A stretch of 64,000 nucleotides of DNA from the NCBI RefSeq assembly GCF_020034665.1, contig NZ_JAIQDI010000002.1, forward strand, positions 1,798,001 to 1,862,000, written 5' to 3'. The DNA is from Niabella beijingensis. GTDB lineage: Bacteria > Bacteroidota > Bacteroidia > Chitinophagales > Chitinophagaceae. Shown piece by piece: positions 34,576-44,845 of this stretch (the first letter of the stretch is position 1; the number at the start of each line of letters is the position of its first letter). The notes beneath the pieces are model-generated. The model saw nothing but the letters and a program-made list of their open reading frames with translations. It made no database searches and was not told where the DNA came from. Position numbers and translations under genes: made by a program.

Positions 34576-36732
34576 CTAGTTCGTGTGGATACGGATCTCA
34601 GCTCCGTTCACAAAACAATCGTGGCCTACAAAATAATCATGTGCGGTACCCTTATCCACCGTGACCTTGCGAAGCCTGCGGCCGGTGCCCGACTTTTTAA
34701 TGATCAGTGACTTTCCGTTCTCCTGCCGCCACTTTACTTCATCAAACAAAGGTACCGTAACGATGTATTCCGGATCGGATGCCGAGAAAGCATAAAGCCC
34801 GAGTGCATTCCAGACATACCAGGCAGACATTTCCCCCGCATCATCCATCCCACTCAAACCAAGTCCTTCTTTCCCGATACCATAAAGCTCGTTCAGAATG
34901 CGGTCGATGATCTTTTGGGATTTTTCCGGTTTCCCTATAAAATAATACGCATAGGGCGCTTCATGGTCCGGCTGGTTGCCATGGCAATACTGCCCGATCA
35001 TCGTCTCCACATTACGCGCAATATATGTTGGATTCCAGGGTAGCGTAAAGAATGAATCGAGTTTTTCTTCAAACGGTTTTTCACCACCGTACAGGCCGAT
35101 CAGTCCCTGCATATCATGCGGTACGTAGAAGGATAATTGCCAGGCATTCGCCTCGCGGTACATGTATTCATAATAAGGATACTCCGGGTTAAAATTCTTT
35201 ACCCATTGCCCGTTTTCCAGTTTTCCTCTCATAAACCGGGTGGTGGGATCAAATACATTCCGGTAATTTCCCGAGCGCCGCAGCAATTCTTTATAATGCG
35301 CGCTATCCCCCAATGCCTTTGCCAGCAATGCAAGCGAGTAATCATCATAGGCGTATTCCAGTGTTTTTGAAACACCTGCTTTCGCCTTTGTTTCTACATG
35401 CGGGGCAGCGATATCCTCTTCGGATACATAGCCCCGCTCCATATACTCTTTTATATAAGGACGGGTACCTCCTTCCACCGTAGCGTTCCGCAACAGCAGC
35501 CGGTAGACATCCTTCACATCGAAGTTCCTGATCCCTCTCAGATAAGCGCCCGTAATGGTAGAAGCTGCATGGTCTCCATGAAAGAATGTAGGGATAAAAC
35601 CGGTCTTATCCCCGATATCTTTTAACGACCGGATCACATCCAGTGCCACATCCGGAGAAACAATACTCAGCAACACATCTTTGTTACGATAGGTATCCCA
35701 TAAAGAAGGAATGGTGTAATAATTGAAGGCAGCTTTTACCACCTGTTTTTTTACATCGGTATACTCCCCGTTCACGTCACTGCGCAATGCCGGCCATAAC
35801 AGCGACCGGTAAAGACTGGAATAGAACAGCTGCCGTTGTTTTTCGGTTCCGCCCTTCACCTGTATGGCGGATAATTTTTTTTCCCATACAGCTGCACCTG
35901 TTTTACGGATGGCATCGAATGACTGCTGGCCGATCTCCTGTTCCAGGTTCTCCCGGGCATTCTCCGTACTTACAAATGACAAGCCGATCCGGAGTTCCAC
36001 CGGGGTTTTATCTCCATCGGCCACATCAACGATGGCCCTGCCTTCAGCTGCTCCTTCCATTATTTTCTGCAGTCCGGCTATTTTTTTATTTAACACTGCG
36101 TAAAAATAAATCTTATCGCCGCCGGCTACCTGATACCCTTTTACCGTCGATGGGTCCACCTGGTCGATCATCCAGCCGGTTACCCGGTTATTGGCCCTGG
36201 CGAGGTCGAAAAGGATCTTCCGGTTTACATTATTGCCATATTCATACCGGTGATAGCCGCATCTTAATGTAGAGGTAAGCTGCACATTGATTTTGTAATC
36301 TTCAAGATATACCTGGTAGTAAGCCGGAGAAGCAGACTCCCGGCCGTGTGAAAAACGGGATACGTGGGTCCTATCATCCCCGGTACCGGAAAATGGAAGC
36401 ACCGGGATATTACACAGGTTCCAGTGGCCTTTATTCGTATGTGTAAAGCCATAGATAAGCGTATCTTCATATTCATATCCGGCGCCCGAACCATATTCCG
36501 TTATGGGACTTAGCTGTACCATGGCATTGGGCAGGGAAGAGCCGGGGAATACGAGGCCCGACCAGGGCCGCCAGCCATCCGGTAACCGGTATCCGAGAAT
36601 AGCGGAATCTGTTACCGGTGTTGTTCCGATGAAGGGATTTACATACTTACCAAAAGATGTCGTTTCCTGGGCCTCCGATACCTTCCCGGATGATAGCAAT
36701 AGCAGAACTAAAAGAAAGCGCTTTCTGAACAT
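34576..36732 (-). CDS. GH92-family exo-alpha-mannosidase
   Basis: A 718-aa exported enzyme (signal MFRKRFLLVLLLLSSGKVSEAQ) of GH92, calcium-dependent exo-alpha-mannosidases. Hallmarks in order: YVNPFIGTTPVTDS, YGFTHTNKGHW, SLWDTYRNKDVLLSIVSPD, FFHGDHAASTITGAYLRG, GNQPDHEAPYAYYF, and GLSGMDDAGEMSAWYVWNALGLY near the C-terminus. Length matches the family (about 700-770). It points to an alpha-mannose-containing target glycan, in line with the adjacent ROK kinase. Confidence 0.95.
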   Translation of the reverse strand: MFRKRFLLVLLLLSSGKVSEAQETTSFGKYVNPFIGTTPVTDSAILGYRLPDGWRPWSGLVFPGSSLPNAMVQLSPITEYGSGAGYEYEDTLIYGFTHTNKGHWNLCNIPVLPFSGTGDDRTHVSRFSHGRESASPAYYQVYLEDYKINVQLTSTLRCGYHRYEYGNNVNRKILFDLARANNRVTGWMIDQVDPSTVKGYQVAGGDKIYFYAVLNKKIAGLQKIMEGAAEGRAIVDVADGDKTPVELRIGLSFVSTENARENLEQEIGQQSFDAIRKTGAAVWEKKLSAIQVKGGTEKQRQLFYSSLYRSLLWPALRSDVNGEYTDVKKQVVKAAFNYYTIPSLWDTYRNKDVLLSIVSPDVALDVIRSLKDIGDKTGFIPTFFHGDHAASTITGAYLRGIRNFDVKDVYRLLLRNATVEGGTRPYIKEYMERGYVSEEDIAAPHVETKAKAGVSKTLEYAYDDYSLALLAKALGDSAHYKELLRRSGNYRNVFDPTTRFMRGKLENGQWVKNFNPEYPYYEYMYREANAWQLSFYVPHDMQGLIGLYGGEKPFEEKLDSFFTLPWNPTYIARNVETMIGQYCHGNQPDHEAPYAYYFIGKPEKSQKIIDRILNELYGIGKEGLGLSGMDDAGEMSAWYVWNALGLYAFSASDPEYIVTVPLFDEVKWRQENGKSLIIKKSGTGRRLRKVTVDKGTAHDYFVGHDCFVNGAEIRIHTN

Positions 36733-36760
36733 GGTTCACCACATTTTAATTTAACAGATC

Positions 36761-37885
36761 TCACTGTTTATCCCGTACACATCTGAAACCGGTATGCTCC
36801 AGACCCGTGTCGGGGCTGCTTTTCATCCGGCGTGCCACACGGTAACCACTGCAATAACTGTCATTGCACAGGAAGCTGCCGCCTCTGAGACTACGTTTAA
36901 GCGTATACGGTTCTTGCGGATCATAGGATTTTTCAGGGCCCTGGGGATTTACCGTCAGCTTACCTGCAAGTTGTTTGTAATAATCATGATGATACAGATC
37001 GTTGCACCATTCCCATACGTTGCCGGCCATATCATACAACCCGTATCCGTTAGGGGCATACGTTTTAACCGGGGCGAGTGTCAGGTATCCGTCTTTTTTT
37101 TCATTCAGATAGGGAAATTTGCCTTCCCAGGAATTGGCCTTCGGTGTGCCGGTATTCACGTGCTCGTTTCCCCAGGGATAGATATTATTCGTCAGCCCGC
37201 CCCTTGCTGCAAACTCCCATTCTGCTTCTGTGGGCAATCGTTTGCCGGCCCATTTGCAATAAGCCCGGGCGTCATCCCAGCTTACCTGTACCACAGGAAA
37301 ATGGTCCTTTCCTTCTATGGTGCTGCCCGGCCCCTCCGGATGCTTCCAGTCGGCTCCCTTTACCCAGCTCCACCATTGACTGTAATCAGAAAGATCCACC
37401 GGCCCCGCAGCAGGCTTAAACACCAGCGATGCTGCAATGAGCATACTATCCGGAGGCCGCGGCGTTCCCGGAGGAAGCGTTTTTTCGATCTCTTCCCAAT
37501 CCGGTTTTCGCTCGGCGGTTGTAATATAACCGGTAGCTTCCACAAATTTCCGGAACTGGGCGTTGGTTACTTCAGTAACATCCATGTAAAATGGTGCTAC
37601 CTGTACCTTATGCTTCGGATATTCATCTTCTGAAGCCTGGTTGTTATCACCTCCCATATCAAAAACGCCTCCCGGTATCAATACCATTCCGGTTACAGAG
37701 GTATCTCCGCCAAAAGAAACATCCGAGGAGTCCTGTACACCGAACCGGGCAGGCACTTTCATACAGGAATGGGCCGTGTCCCTTTCTGCATCCTTGTTTT
37801 CGCTGTTGTTGCTCTTGCAGGAAAATACTGCTGCTGTAATAAATGTACCCGTTACGATATATCTTGATAAAATCATCTTTTTCAT
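36761..37885 (-). CDS. Formylglycine-generating enzyme (sulfatase activator)
   Basis: A 374-aa lipoprotein-type FGE-sulfatase domain protein (lipobox VFSC, C23). FGE oxidises the active-site Cys of sulfatases to formylglycine. Both catalytic cysteines are present in the canonical spacing, C340-N-D-S-Y-C345 within GGSFLCNDSYCSGYR, followed by GFRCVRD; many FGE-fold relatives lack these. Others seen: MVLIPGGVFDMGG, VTNAQFRKFVEATGY, VQVSWDDARAYCKWAGKRLPTEAEWEFAARGG and NVWEWCND. An exported FGE next to four sulfatase genes suggests maturation outside the cytoplasm. The upstream in-frame start at 37906 adds seven residues before the signal; ATG 37885 fits better. Confidence 0.93.
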   Translation of the reverse strand: MKKMILSRYIVTGTFITAAVFSCKSNNSENKDAERDTAHSCMKVPARFGVQDSSDVSFGGDTSVTGMVLIPGGVFDMGGDNNQASEDEYPKHKVQVAPFYMDVTEVTNAQFRKFVEATGYITTAERKPDWEEIEKTLPPGTPRPPDSMLIAASLVFKPAAGPVDLSDYSQWWSWVKGADWKHPEGPGSTIEGKDHFPVVQVSWDDARAYCKWAGKRLPTEAEWEFAARGGLTNNIYPWGNEHVNTGTPKANSWEGKFPYLNEKKDGYLTLAPVKTYAPNGYGLYDMAGNVWEWCNDLYHHDYYKQLAGKLTVNPQGPEKSYDPQEPYTLKRSLRGGSFLCNDSYCSGYRVARRMKSSPDTGLEHTGFRCVRDKQ

Positions 37886-38130
37886 ATCCTTCTTTTTCCC
37901 GGCCATTTACTGTGCGTTCCGCCTGTGGCCATTCTCTTTCATCATCTTCCGGTATCTTATAGCGTTCCTCTTCATCGCTGCCCGTCACCGGAACCCCGGT
38001 GGCACGAAAGATACTTTTATTATTTTACAATAGCATAAGGGAGGGAAGTAATTTTTACCTCCGCTATGCAGGCAACTCCTCCTGTACACCGGCGGCTTCG
38101 CTCCTGAATAAGCTGGTGCCCCACCTGTTG

Positions 38131-39975
38131 TCAATCCTCCAACGCCGAATGGATCTTTTTAAGCGTTGCCACGGGGATCTTGATCACCTTCCGGTCATAG
38201 GTCATCAGTCCGTTTACCTCGCCTTCCACGTCGGTTGTTTGTGTATACACGGCTGCTGACAGTCCTTTGTTCTTTTTCATATCCACTATCTGGTCGAATT
38301 TATGCTGATAATTTTTCAGCAGTTCTTCTGCTGACTGATAGGTTTGGTAACCCCAGTTGCGCATATCTGGGTTCCATAAATGCCCCTGTACGGGATACCC
38401 GATCCCTCCGAACTCCCCGATCACACTGGCCCGCTCAACGGGTGGCGGTGGCAGGTCCAGAGTCGTCTGGTAAGTGTGTATATCGTGCAGATCGCCCGCC
38501 GGACGCAGGGCCCAGCCGCTCACCGCATTTACCAGCCGGGAGGGATCCAGTGCCTTAATGGTATTTGCCAACCGGATCGTGGCGTATTGTCCCCAGCCTT
38601 CGTTGAGGGGCACCCAGGTTACGATGCTTGCTGCGTTATAATGCTGATCGATCATACGTCTCAGCTCCCATTCAAACTGTGCAGCACTTTCCGCATCCCG
38701 GTATAGATCCGGACCGTTTTTGGGAACATGCTGCAGATGAAACGGCTTGCGGTCCTGCACTGCGGCTTCCACAGCCATACCCGAAGGCATGTCCTGCCAC
38801 ACCAGCATACCGGCCTTATCGCAATGGTAATACCACAGATCCGGTTCCACTTTTATGTGTTTGCGGATCATATTAAAACCCATTTCCTTGGTCTTTATGA
38901 TATCAAATACCATGGCTTCCTCTGAAGGCGGTGTATGAAGCCCGTCGGGCCACCAGCCCTGATCCAGTGTTCCGTACTGGAAGATGGATTTATTATTCAG
39001 GAAGGTATATTTTAAGCCATTCACTGTTCCGATGCTTATTTTCCGCATGCCGAAATAGCTGTCGATTTCATCCAGCGCGGCGCCATTCTTATCCAGCAGC
39101 GTTACGTGCAGGTCGTAAAGAAAAGGATCGTCGGGAGACCAGAGCCGGGCATTTTCTATTGCGATCTCGGTTTCCCTGTTTAGCACCGCTGTTGCCGTTG
39201 CTATTTTATGGCCGCCATTCTGTATACTGATGGTTGCTTTATAAGCGGGTCGCAGCGGCCGGTTGGATACGGGTATGATCTTAACGGTTCCCTTGTCGAT
39301 ATCCGGAACGATCCGCAGTTCACTGACCCAGGCTTCCATGGGAACTGCCTCCAGCCATACGGTTTGCCAGATCCCGCTTACAGGCGTATACCAGATCCCC
39401 TGCTGTTGCAGCTGTTGTTTTCCTCTTGCCTGTGTTCCGGAGCTGGAAGGATCATCCACTGCCACCACCACTTCCTGCCTGCCGGGTTTCAGGTACGCTG
39501 TGATATCAAAAGAAAAGCGGTCGTAAGCACCTTTGTGCGATCCGACAAGTACACCGTTGACCCAGACCGCCGCTTCCCAGTCTACCGCATCAAAGTTCAG
39601 CAGGATATTTTTCCCGTTCCAGTTGGCAGGTAATGTGAATTGCTTCCGGTAATAAAGACGGTTGTCCGGAAGAAAATTTTTCTTTACCCCGGACAGTGCC
39701 GACTCCACGCAGAAAGGCACCAGTATCTTTCCCTGGTAGGCAGCCGGTACCGGTTTATTTTTAGCGGTAAGGGTGTAATCCCATAGCCCATTCAGGTTCA
39801 TCCATTCTTTCCGTTTCAGCTGCGGGCGCGGATATTGCTGCCACACATTCCGGGGAGTCACTTTCTTTGCCCATTCGGTCACCAGTGAATGAGGCTGCAT
39901 CTTCCACTGCTGTGCTTTTGCTGTAAAAACAGTGGCAAATAAAAAATACCCGATAATAAAACAACATCTCCGCAT
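38131..39975 (-). CDS. GH2-family glycoside hydrolase
   Basis: A 614-aa exported enzyme (signal MRRCCFIIGYFLFATVFTAKA) with the GH2 layout: sugar-binding jelly roll (about 40-190, FDAVDWEAAVWVNGVLVGSHKG), immunoglobulin-like middle, TIM barrel from about 290. The acid/base glutamate is in WVPLNEGWGQY and the nucleophile glutamate in SVIGEFGGIG. GH2 includes beta-galactosidases, -glucuronidases and -mannosidases; the specificity is not readable here. The frame extends upstream, but ATG 39975 starts the signal peptide. It lies between the FGE and the sulfatase genes. Confidence 0.9.
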   Translation of the reverse strand: MRRCCFIIGYFLFATVFTAKAQQWKMQPHSLVTEWAKKVTPRNVWQQYPRPQLKRKEWMNLNGLWDYTLTAKNKPVPAAYQGKILVPFCVESALSGVKKNFLPDNRLYYRKQFTLPANWNGKNILLNFDAVDWEAAVWVNGVLVGSHKGAYDRFSFDITAYLKPGRQEVVVAVDDPSSSGTQARGKQQLQQQGIWYTPVSGIWQTVWLEAVPMEAWVSELRIVPDIDKGTVKIIPVSNRPLRPAYKATISIQNGGHKIATATAVLNRETEIAIENARLWSPDDPFLYDLHVTLLDKNGAALDEIDSYFGMRKISIGTVNGLKYTFLNNKSIFQYGTLDQGWWPDGLHTPPSEEAMVFDIIKTKEMGFNMIRKHIKVEPDLWYYHCDKAGMLVWQDMPSGMAVEAAVQDRKPFHLQHVPKNGPDLYRDAESAAQFEWELRRMIDQHYNAASIVTWVPLNEGWGQYATIRLANTIKALDPSRLVNAVSGWALRPAGDLHDIHTYQTTLDLPPPPVERASVIGEFGGIGYPVQGHLWNPDMRNWGYQTYQSAEELLKNYQHKFDQIVDMKKNKGLSAAVYTQTTDVEGEVNGLMTYDRKVIKIPVATLKKIHSALED

Positions 39976-40152
39976 AGCTGATAAATAAGTATAAATTTTA
40001 AAGGAATGGTATTTTATGAGGAGGCCCCTTTTCCTGAAGCGGGTTCGGGCGTCCATACTATCTGTTGCCTGCCTGTGCTCCGTGCCATATTCACCTGCCG
40101 GTCAGCAGCAAACGGCGGTACAGGCATACTGTTGCACAGGATATAATACCTT

Positions 40153-41559
40153 TTATAAATTCTTCTTTCTTTTAATGGGTTTATCCATTGCTGCACCGGT
40201 ATCGCCCTGCTCTTTCATCCACTTCAGCAATTCCGATTGATAACTGCGGATCTGTTCCCCGTACTGCGCCTGTCCGGCAAGATTGTTCAACTCATAGGGA
40301 TCGGCTTTAAGGTCATAGAACTCCAGGGCCGGACGGTGCGCGATGCGTTCCACCAGTTTTTGATCTGCCGCGCTGTGTGCAGCTTTGGCCACCCAGGTGG
40401 TCCATGCAAGCTCTTCCCGTTTGGTATTCATCATGTATTTGATGTAATAGGCAGAATCGGGCCGCAGGTTCATGATCAGCTTGTACTGATGATCCCGGAT
40501 ACTCCGGATGGGATAGGCCGGTCCTTCGGGTATGTTGTTATGAATGCCATAAGCAACGCTGCGGTGCTCCGCGGTCTTAGCTTCCAGTACCTGTTTAAAG
40601 CTTCTGCCATCCAGGCTTTTAACGGGGCTGCCGCCTGCGATATCAATCAGTGTGGGTGTTATATCTTCATACTGCACGATAGCATCTGTTTCTGAAGCAG
40701 GCTTTACCACACCGGGCCATCGTACGATCATCGAGCTTTTCTGTCCATTGTCAAAGAGGTTCCATTTTCCACCGGGAAACTGTGGTCCCTGTTCTCCCAG
40801 AAAAATGACTATGGTATTTTTATCTTCACCCGTCTCTTTCAGCAGGTTCAGCACATCGCCTACCTCATCGTCCAGTCGCCGCACTTCCGCCAGGTATTTG
40901 CAGAACTGTTTCCGGGTTAGATCTGTATCCACCCAATGCGCCGGCAGCTTCAGTTGTTTGGGATCAAACGCATCCGGATCCCCTACCGTCCAGGGTGCAT
41001 GCGGGTTGATGCTCATTACAAACAGGCAATAAGGTTGCTGCTGCCGGATGTATTGCTTTATACTGTCGAGAAAATATGCATTTGTCGGTGATACGCAATT
41101 GGGTTCAAACCCGGGAATGATATCAAACGGAAAAACAGTGACGGGTTTTGTAACATGGTTCTTACCGGTAAGTCCCACGCGGTAGCCGGCCGACTTCAGA
41201 TAGTGACACACACTTTTCAGGTCGTTATACACTGGCTTATGGTTCTGGTAAGCGCCATGATGTGCCGGGTATAAGCCCGTGAAGAGGGACGCCCTTGTAG
41301 GCACGCACATGGCCTCAGAAGCGATAATGGCATTGAACTTCAATCCTTCTTCCGCCAGCCGGTCGATGTTCTTTGTTTTCAGGTTCACACCTCCGTAACA
41401 ACTCAGTTGCCGGGAGTCGAGATCATCGGCCATGATGATAATGATATTGGGTTTCCGGTCTTTTTCACCCGGGGGAACTGCCGCGTGAACAGTAACCGTA
41501 CTGAAAAACATTGCAGTCAGTGGCAATGCCTGTAAAACGTTCTTTAGAGATAACAACAT
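40153..41559 (-). CDS. S1-family sulfatase (1)
   Basis: A 468-aa exported sulfatase (signal MLLSLKNVLQALPLTAMFFSTVTVHA). The formylglycine motif is C85-V-P-T-R followed by ASLFTG, and metal ligands MADDLDSRQL (DD near residue 45), TGKNHV and LGEQGPQFP complete the alkaline-phosphatase-fold active site. It resembles the iduronate/heparan-sulfatase-like subgroup in its 'PHAPW' and 'GKWNLFDNG' segments. The frame runs 39 codons further upstream, overlapping the next gene; ATG 41559 starts the signal. Target sulfated sugar unknown. Confidence 0.93.
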   Translation of the reverse strand: MLLSLKNVLQALPLTAMFFSTVTVHAAVPPGEKDRKPNIIIIMADDLDSRQLSCYGGVNLKTKNIDRLAEEGLKFNAIIASEAMCVPTRASLFTGLYPAHHGAYQNHKPVYNDLKSVCHYLKSAGYRVGLTGKNHVTKPVTVFPFDIIPGFEPNCVSPTNAYFLDSIKQYIRQQQPYCLFVMSINPHAPWTVGDPDAFDPKQLKLPAHWVDTDLTRKQFCKYLAEVRRLDDEVGDVLNLLKETGEDKNTIVIFLGEQGPQFPGGKWNLFDNGQKSSMIVRWPGVVKPASETDAIVQYEDITPTLIDIAGGSPVKSLDGRSFKQVLEAKTAEHRSVAYGIHNNIPEGPAYPIRSIRDHQYKLIMNLRPDSAYYIKYMMNTKREELAWTTWVAKAAHSAADQKLVERIAHRPALEFYDLKADPYELNNLAGQAQYGEQIRSYQSELLKWMKEQGDTGAAMDKPIKRKKNL

Positions 41560-41639
41560 AATCGTTTGTATGCTTTTAATAAATGACGGTCGCTTCCGGC
41601 CGCGGATAGTGATCCAATCCGGCAGCCGGGCTATTTCGG

Positions 41640-43310
41640 CTATCGCTTCGGAAGCACATGATGCTGCGCTGCCCATTCATCCCACATACCGGAAAGGTCT
41701 TTTACCTTATCCGGGTACTGCGCTGCCAGGTCGTTGATCTCCGCCGCATCACTGATCATATTATACAGGCTCCATTTCCGGGTACCTTTCGGCATTACCA
41801 GTTTCCATTCATTCTGGCGCACATATCTGCTGCCTTCGTGTTCGTTAAACAACAGATCATGCCCCCGGTTTTTGCCGCCTTTCAGTGCTGCTGCAAAGCT
41901 TACACCGGCAAGCGGCAGCACCTGGTTGCCATTATATGTTTCTGGATAGGACGCACCCGCCAGCTCTATAAACGTAGCCATAAAATCCATTACATGCCCC
42001 ACCATATCCACCTTGCCGCCCTTATTCTTTATTCCTTTTGGCCAGTACACGATGGTGGGGGTACGGATGCCGCCTTCTGTCGACTGTGACTTCCACAACC
42101 GGTAAGGTGTGTTGGCTACATTCGCCCAATCGGGCCCGATGGAGAAGAAGGTGGTTTGCGGACCCGGCAGCACGCTTTTATCCGTATTGTAGGCCACTTT
42201 TTGTCCGTTGCGGGTTGCACCGGGCCGGTCAAAACCCGGGCCATACCGCTCGCACAGCTCGGCGCTGGCACCATTGTCACTCAAAAAAACAATAATGGTA
42301 TTGTCCAGTGTCCCGGTTTCCTTTAGGGTGGCAATGATCCTGCCGATGCCCTGATCCATACGGTCTACCATTGCCGCATGCACCGCCATTGCCCGTGCAT
42401 CCCACTCCTTGTTGGGATTGGCCTCCCAGCTTGTCTCCGCCGGATGTCTCGGAGACAGTTTTGTTACATTGGGATCGATCAGCCCCAGCTCCACCATACG
42501 TTTGTAACGCTGTTCCCGTATAGCTTCCCAGCCCTTTGTATACCTATCTTTATATTTTTCGATGTCCTCCGGCAACGCCTGAAGCGGCCAGTGCGGTGCA
42601 TTCTGCGCCACATATAAAAAGAAGGGCTGGTCGCCCCTGCTGAACTCCCGTATATATCCCGAGGCTTTTTCATTGATCGCATCTGTATGATAATATCCTT
42701 TGGGAATATTGGTAACCGGCTTGGTGCCTTCAACCAGACTGAAAGGATCAAAATAATCCACAACCCCCCAGATCGTTCCGTAAAATTTCTCAAACCCGCG
42801 GCTGGTAGGATACTGGTCGATTGGGGAAAACAGCGGATGCTGCTCCTGGTGGCTCAGCCATTTCAGCTGTGCGGCTTCCGTTGACTGGCTAACAGTGTTC
42901 GATACATGCCATTTGCCGGACATCGCAGTCCTGTAGCCGGCCTGTTTCAGCACTTCTGCTATGGTAACCGTATTTTTACCGAGATGGCCTTTGTAGGCCT
43001 GATCATCTTTGTGGGCCGTCATGGCACCGATACCGGCATCATGATTGTAAAGACCGGTAAGCAACGAAGCGCGGGTAGGACAACACCTGGAGATATTATA
43101 GAATTGTGTGAACTGCAATCCATTCTTTGCAAGGCCGTCCAGGTTGGGGGTATGGATCTCCCCTCCAAAACACCCCAGATCCGAATACCCGAGATCATCC
43201 GCCAGGATCAATATAATATTAGGGCGTTTGTCTTTTTTGGGCTGAGGGCCGGGGCCTGCAAAAGCGGATTGTGCGGCCGTTAAAAAAAATAATAAAAAAT
43301 ATTTATTCAT
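41640..43310 (-). CDS. Arylsulfatase-type S1 sulfatase (2)
   Basis: A 556-aa exported sulfatase (signal MNKYFLLFFLTAAQSAFAG). The formylglycine site is C76-C-P-T-R ASLLTG, metal binding begins with ILADDLGYSDLGCFGG, and the motif SGKWHV and FLSDNGASAE are intact. The length and the GAMTAHKDD and RGFEKFYGTIWG segments resemble classical arylsulfatases (AslA-like). It is the second of four sulfatases in the locus; sequence differences between them argue for different sulfate positions on the glycan. Confidence 0.93.
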   Translation of the reverse strand: MNKYFLLFFLTAAQSAFAGPGPQPKKDKRPNIILILADDLGYSDLGCFGGEIHTPNLDGLAKNGLQFTQFYNISRCCPTRASLLTGLYNHDAGIGAMTAHKDDQAYKGHLGKNTVTIAEVLKQAGYRTAMSGKWHVSNTVSQSTEAAQLKWLSHQEQHPLFSPIDQYPTSRGFEKFYGTIWGVVDYFDPFSLVEGTKPVTNIPKGYYHTDAINEKASGYIREFSRGDQPFFLYVAQNAPHWPLQALPEDIEKYKDRYTKGWEAIREQRYKRMVELGLIDPNVTKLSPRHPAETSWEANPNKEWDARAMAVHAAMVDRMDQGIGRIIATLKETGTLDNTIIVFLSDNGASAELCERYGPGFDRPGATRNGQKVAYNTDKSVLPGPQTTFFSIGPDWANVANTPYRLWKSQSTEGGIRTPTIVYWPKGIKNKGGKVDMVGHVMDFMATFIELAGASYPETYNGNQVLPLAGVSFAAALKGGKNRGHDLLFNEHEGSRYVRQNEWKLVMPKGTRKWSLYNMISDAAEINDLAAQYPDKVKDLSGMWDEWAAQHHVLPKR

Positions 43311-43427
43311 AATTGGCGGTTATCGGTCTGTCAAAAATAATCCGATACAAAATCTGCTGCTGATCATATTCTGTATAGTTTGTCTCAGAGCTCCCGGGTG
43401 TTGCGGCAAACCCGGTTATCCGCAGCA

Positions 43428-44834
43428 TTAATCCCCTTCTGCTGCATGACGGGGCTGCCGGCTCAGCGCCTCCATTTCCGTTTGAATGCCTTTATCCCCC
43501 TGTTGTTTCATAAATCCATCCAGCTTTGAACGCAGTCCCGTTTTAATATCCGCGTACCGGCTGTCTGCGGCCAGGTTCTTCAATTGCCAGGGATCGCTCA
43601 CGACATCATACAGTTCTTCTTCCGGCCGCTGCACATACTGCCGGGCCCTTGCCGGGTCGGTATGCAGCCATTGCTGAAACAGCGGCGAATGCGTCACCAC
43701 ATTGGAAAAACGATTGCCTGAATTCAGGTTCCATATGTACAGGTATTTCTCCGTTCTTACCGACCGGTTGGCATAGGCAGCGCTTCCTTTGATGATACCG
43801 CGGGTAGTATTCACGCCAAACACATAATCGCGCATATGGGTGCGTTCACCCGTAAGCACGGCTTTAAAGGATGTACCATCAAAACCGGTATCCCCGTTCG
43901 CATCGGTGGAGCCGGTATGAATGGCAGCCGGATCGCCTCCTGCAATATCGATCAGCGTGGGCAGTATATCGGTATACTGTACCATCGCGGGGTTCCGGGT
44001 TCCCTGCTTTATCCTTCCCGGCCATCGGACAATAAATCCCGAGTGCAGTCCCTGGTCGTATAAGGTCCATTTCGAAAACGGAAAAGAATTTCCCTGCTCT
44101 GTTGCAAACAGGACAAGCGTATTGTCTTTTTTTCCGGAGCGTTCAATAATGTCCAGGCAGGTCCCTACCAGACTGTCCAGGTAAGTGATCTCGGCAAAAT
44201 AATCGGCCATCTTCTCCCGCGTCAGTTTGGTGTCGATCATATTGGGACCCAGCTGCAACTGCGCCGGGTTATAAGCGCTCCGGTTGCCGCGGTTCCAGGG
44301 ACTGTGCGGCTGATTGCTGGTGAACATCAGGAGAAACGGCTGATCGCCGGACGCTGCGATGTATTCTGCGGCCTTTGACAGATCCACTTCCTGTCCTTTT
44401 CCGTCATCATGATCCCGGCCTCCCAGGAAATCGAACGGAAAAGCCGCTTCAGGTCCAAAATGTTTTTTGCCGATCAGCGCCGTGCGGTATCCCAGCTCCT
44501 GCAGGTACACCGGCAGGGTTTTAATGCCCTTATAAATCTCGCTGTGATTGGGATAAGCGCCGTTGCGCACCGGTCCGAGCCCGGTAAGCAGGTTCTGCCG
44601 CGTCGGTGCACAAACAGGCACCACGTTATACATATTATCCAGGCAGAGTCCTTCTTCCGCCAGCCGTGCTATATGTGGTGTACGTACCTGCTTGCTGCCA
44701 TAAGGACTGATATCCTTCATGGCCAGGTCATCCGCCATAATAAAGACAATATTGGGTTTTACCTTCCCGTCCTGGGCTGTTGTGGCTGTGGCTGCCAGCA
44801 TCAGTAACAGCCAAATCATCGTGCGTATCTGCAT
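43428..44834 (-). CDS. S1-family sulfatase (3)
   Basis: A 468-aa exported sulfatase (signal MQIRTMIWLLLMLAATATTA). The formylglycine site is C75-A-P-T-R-QNLLTG, with FIMADDLAMKDISPYG upstream and ALIGKKHFGPE and FATEQGNSFPFSKW downstream. Same length class as sulfatase 1, and the shared PHSPW and WTLYDQGLHS segments suggest a common subfamily. The gene begins 12 bp after the stop of the GH43-like gene, so they are cotranscribed. Confidence 0.93.
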   Translation of the reverse strand: MQIRTMIWLLLMLAATATTAQDGKVKPNIVFIMADDLAMKDISPYGSKQVRTPHIARLAEEGLCLDNMYNVVPVCAPTRQNLLTGLGPVRNGAYPNHSEIYKGIKTLPVYLQELGYRTALIGKKHFGPEAAFPFDFLGGRDHDDGKGQEVDLSKAAEYIAASGDQPFLLMFTSNQPHSPWNRGNRSAYNPAQLQLGPNMIDTKLTREKMADYFAEITYLDSLVGTCLDIIERSGKKDNTLVLFATEQGNSFPFSKWTLYDQGLHSGFIVRWPGRIKQGTRNPAMVQYTDILPTLIDIAGGDPAAIHTGSTDANGDTGFDGTSFKAVLTGERTHMRDYVFGVNTTRGIIKGSAAYANRSVRTEKYLYIWNLNSGNRFSNVVTHSPLFQQWLHTDPARARQYVQRPEEELYDVVSDPWQLKNLAADSRYADIKTGLRSKLDGFMKQQGDKGIQTEMEALSRQPRHAAEGD

Positions 44835-44845
44835 CTTGTTTGTTT

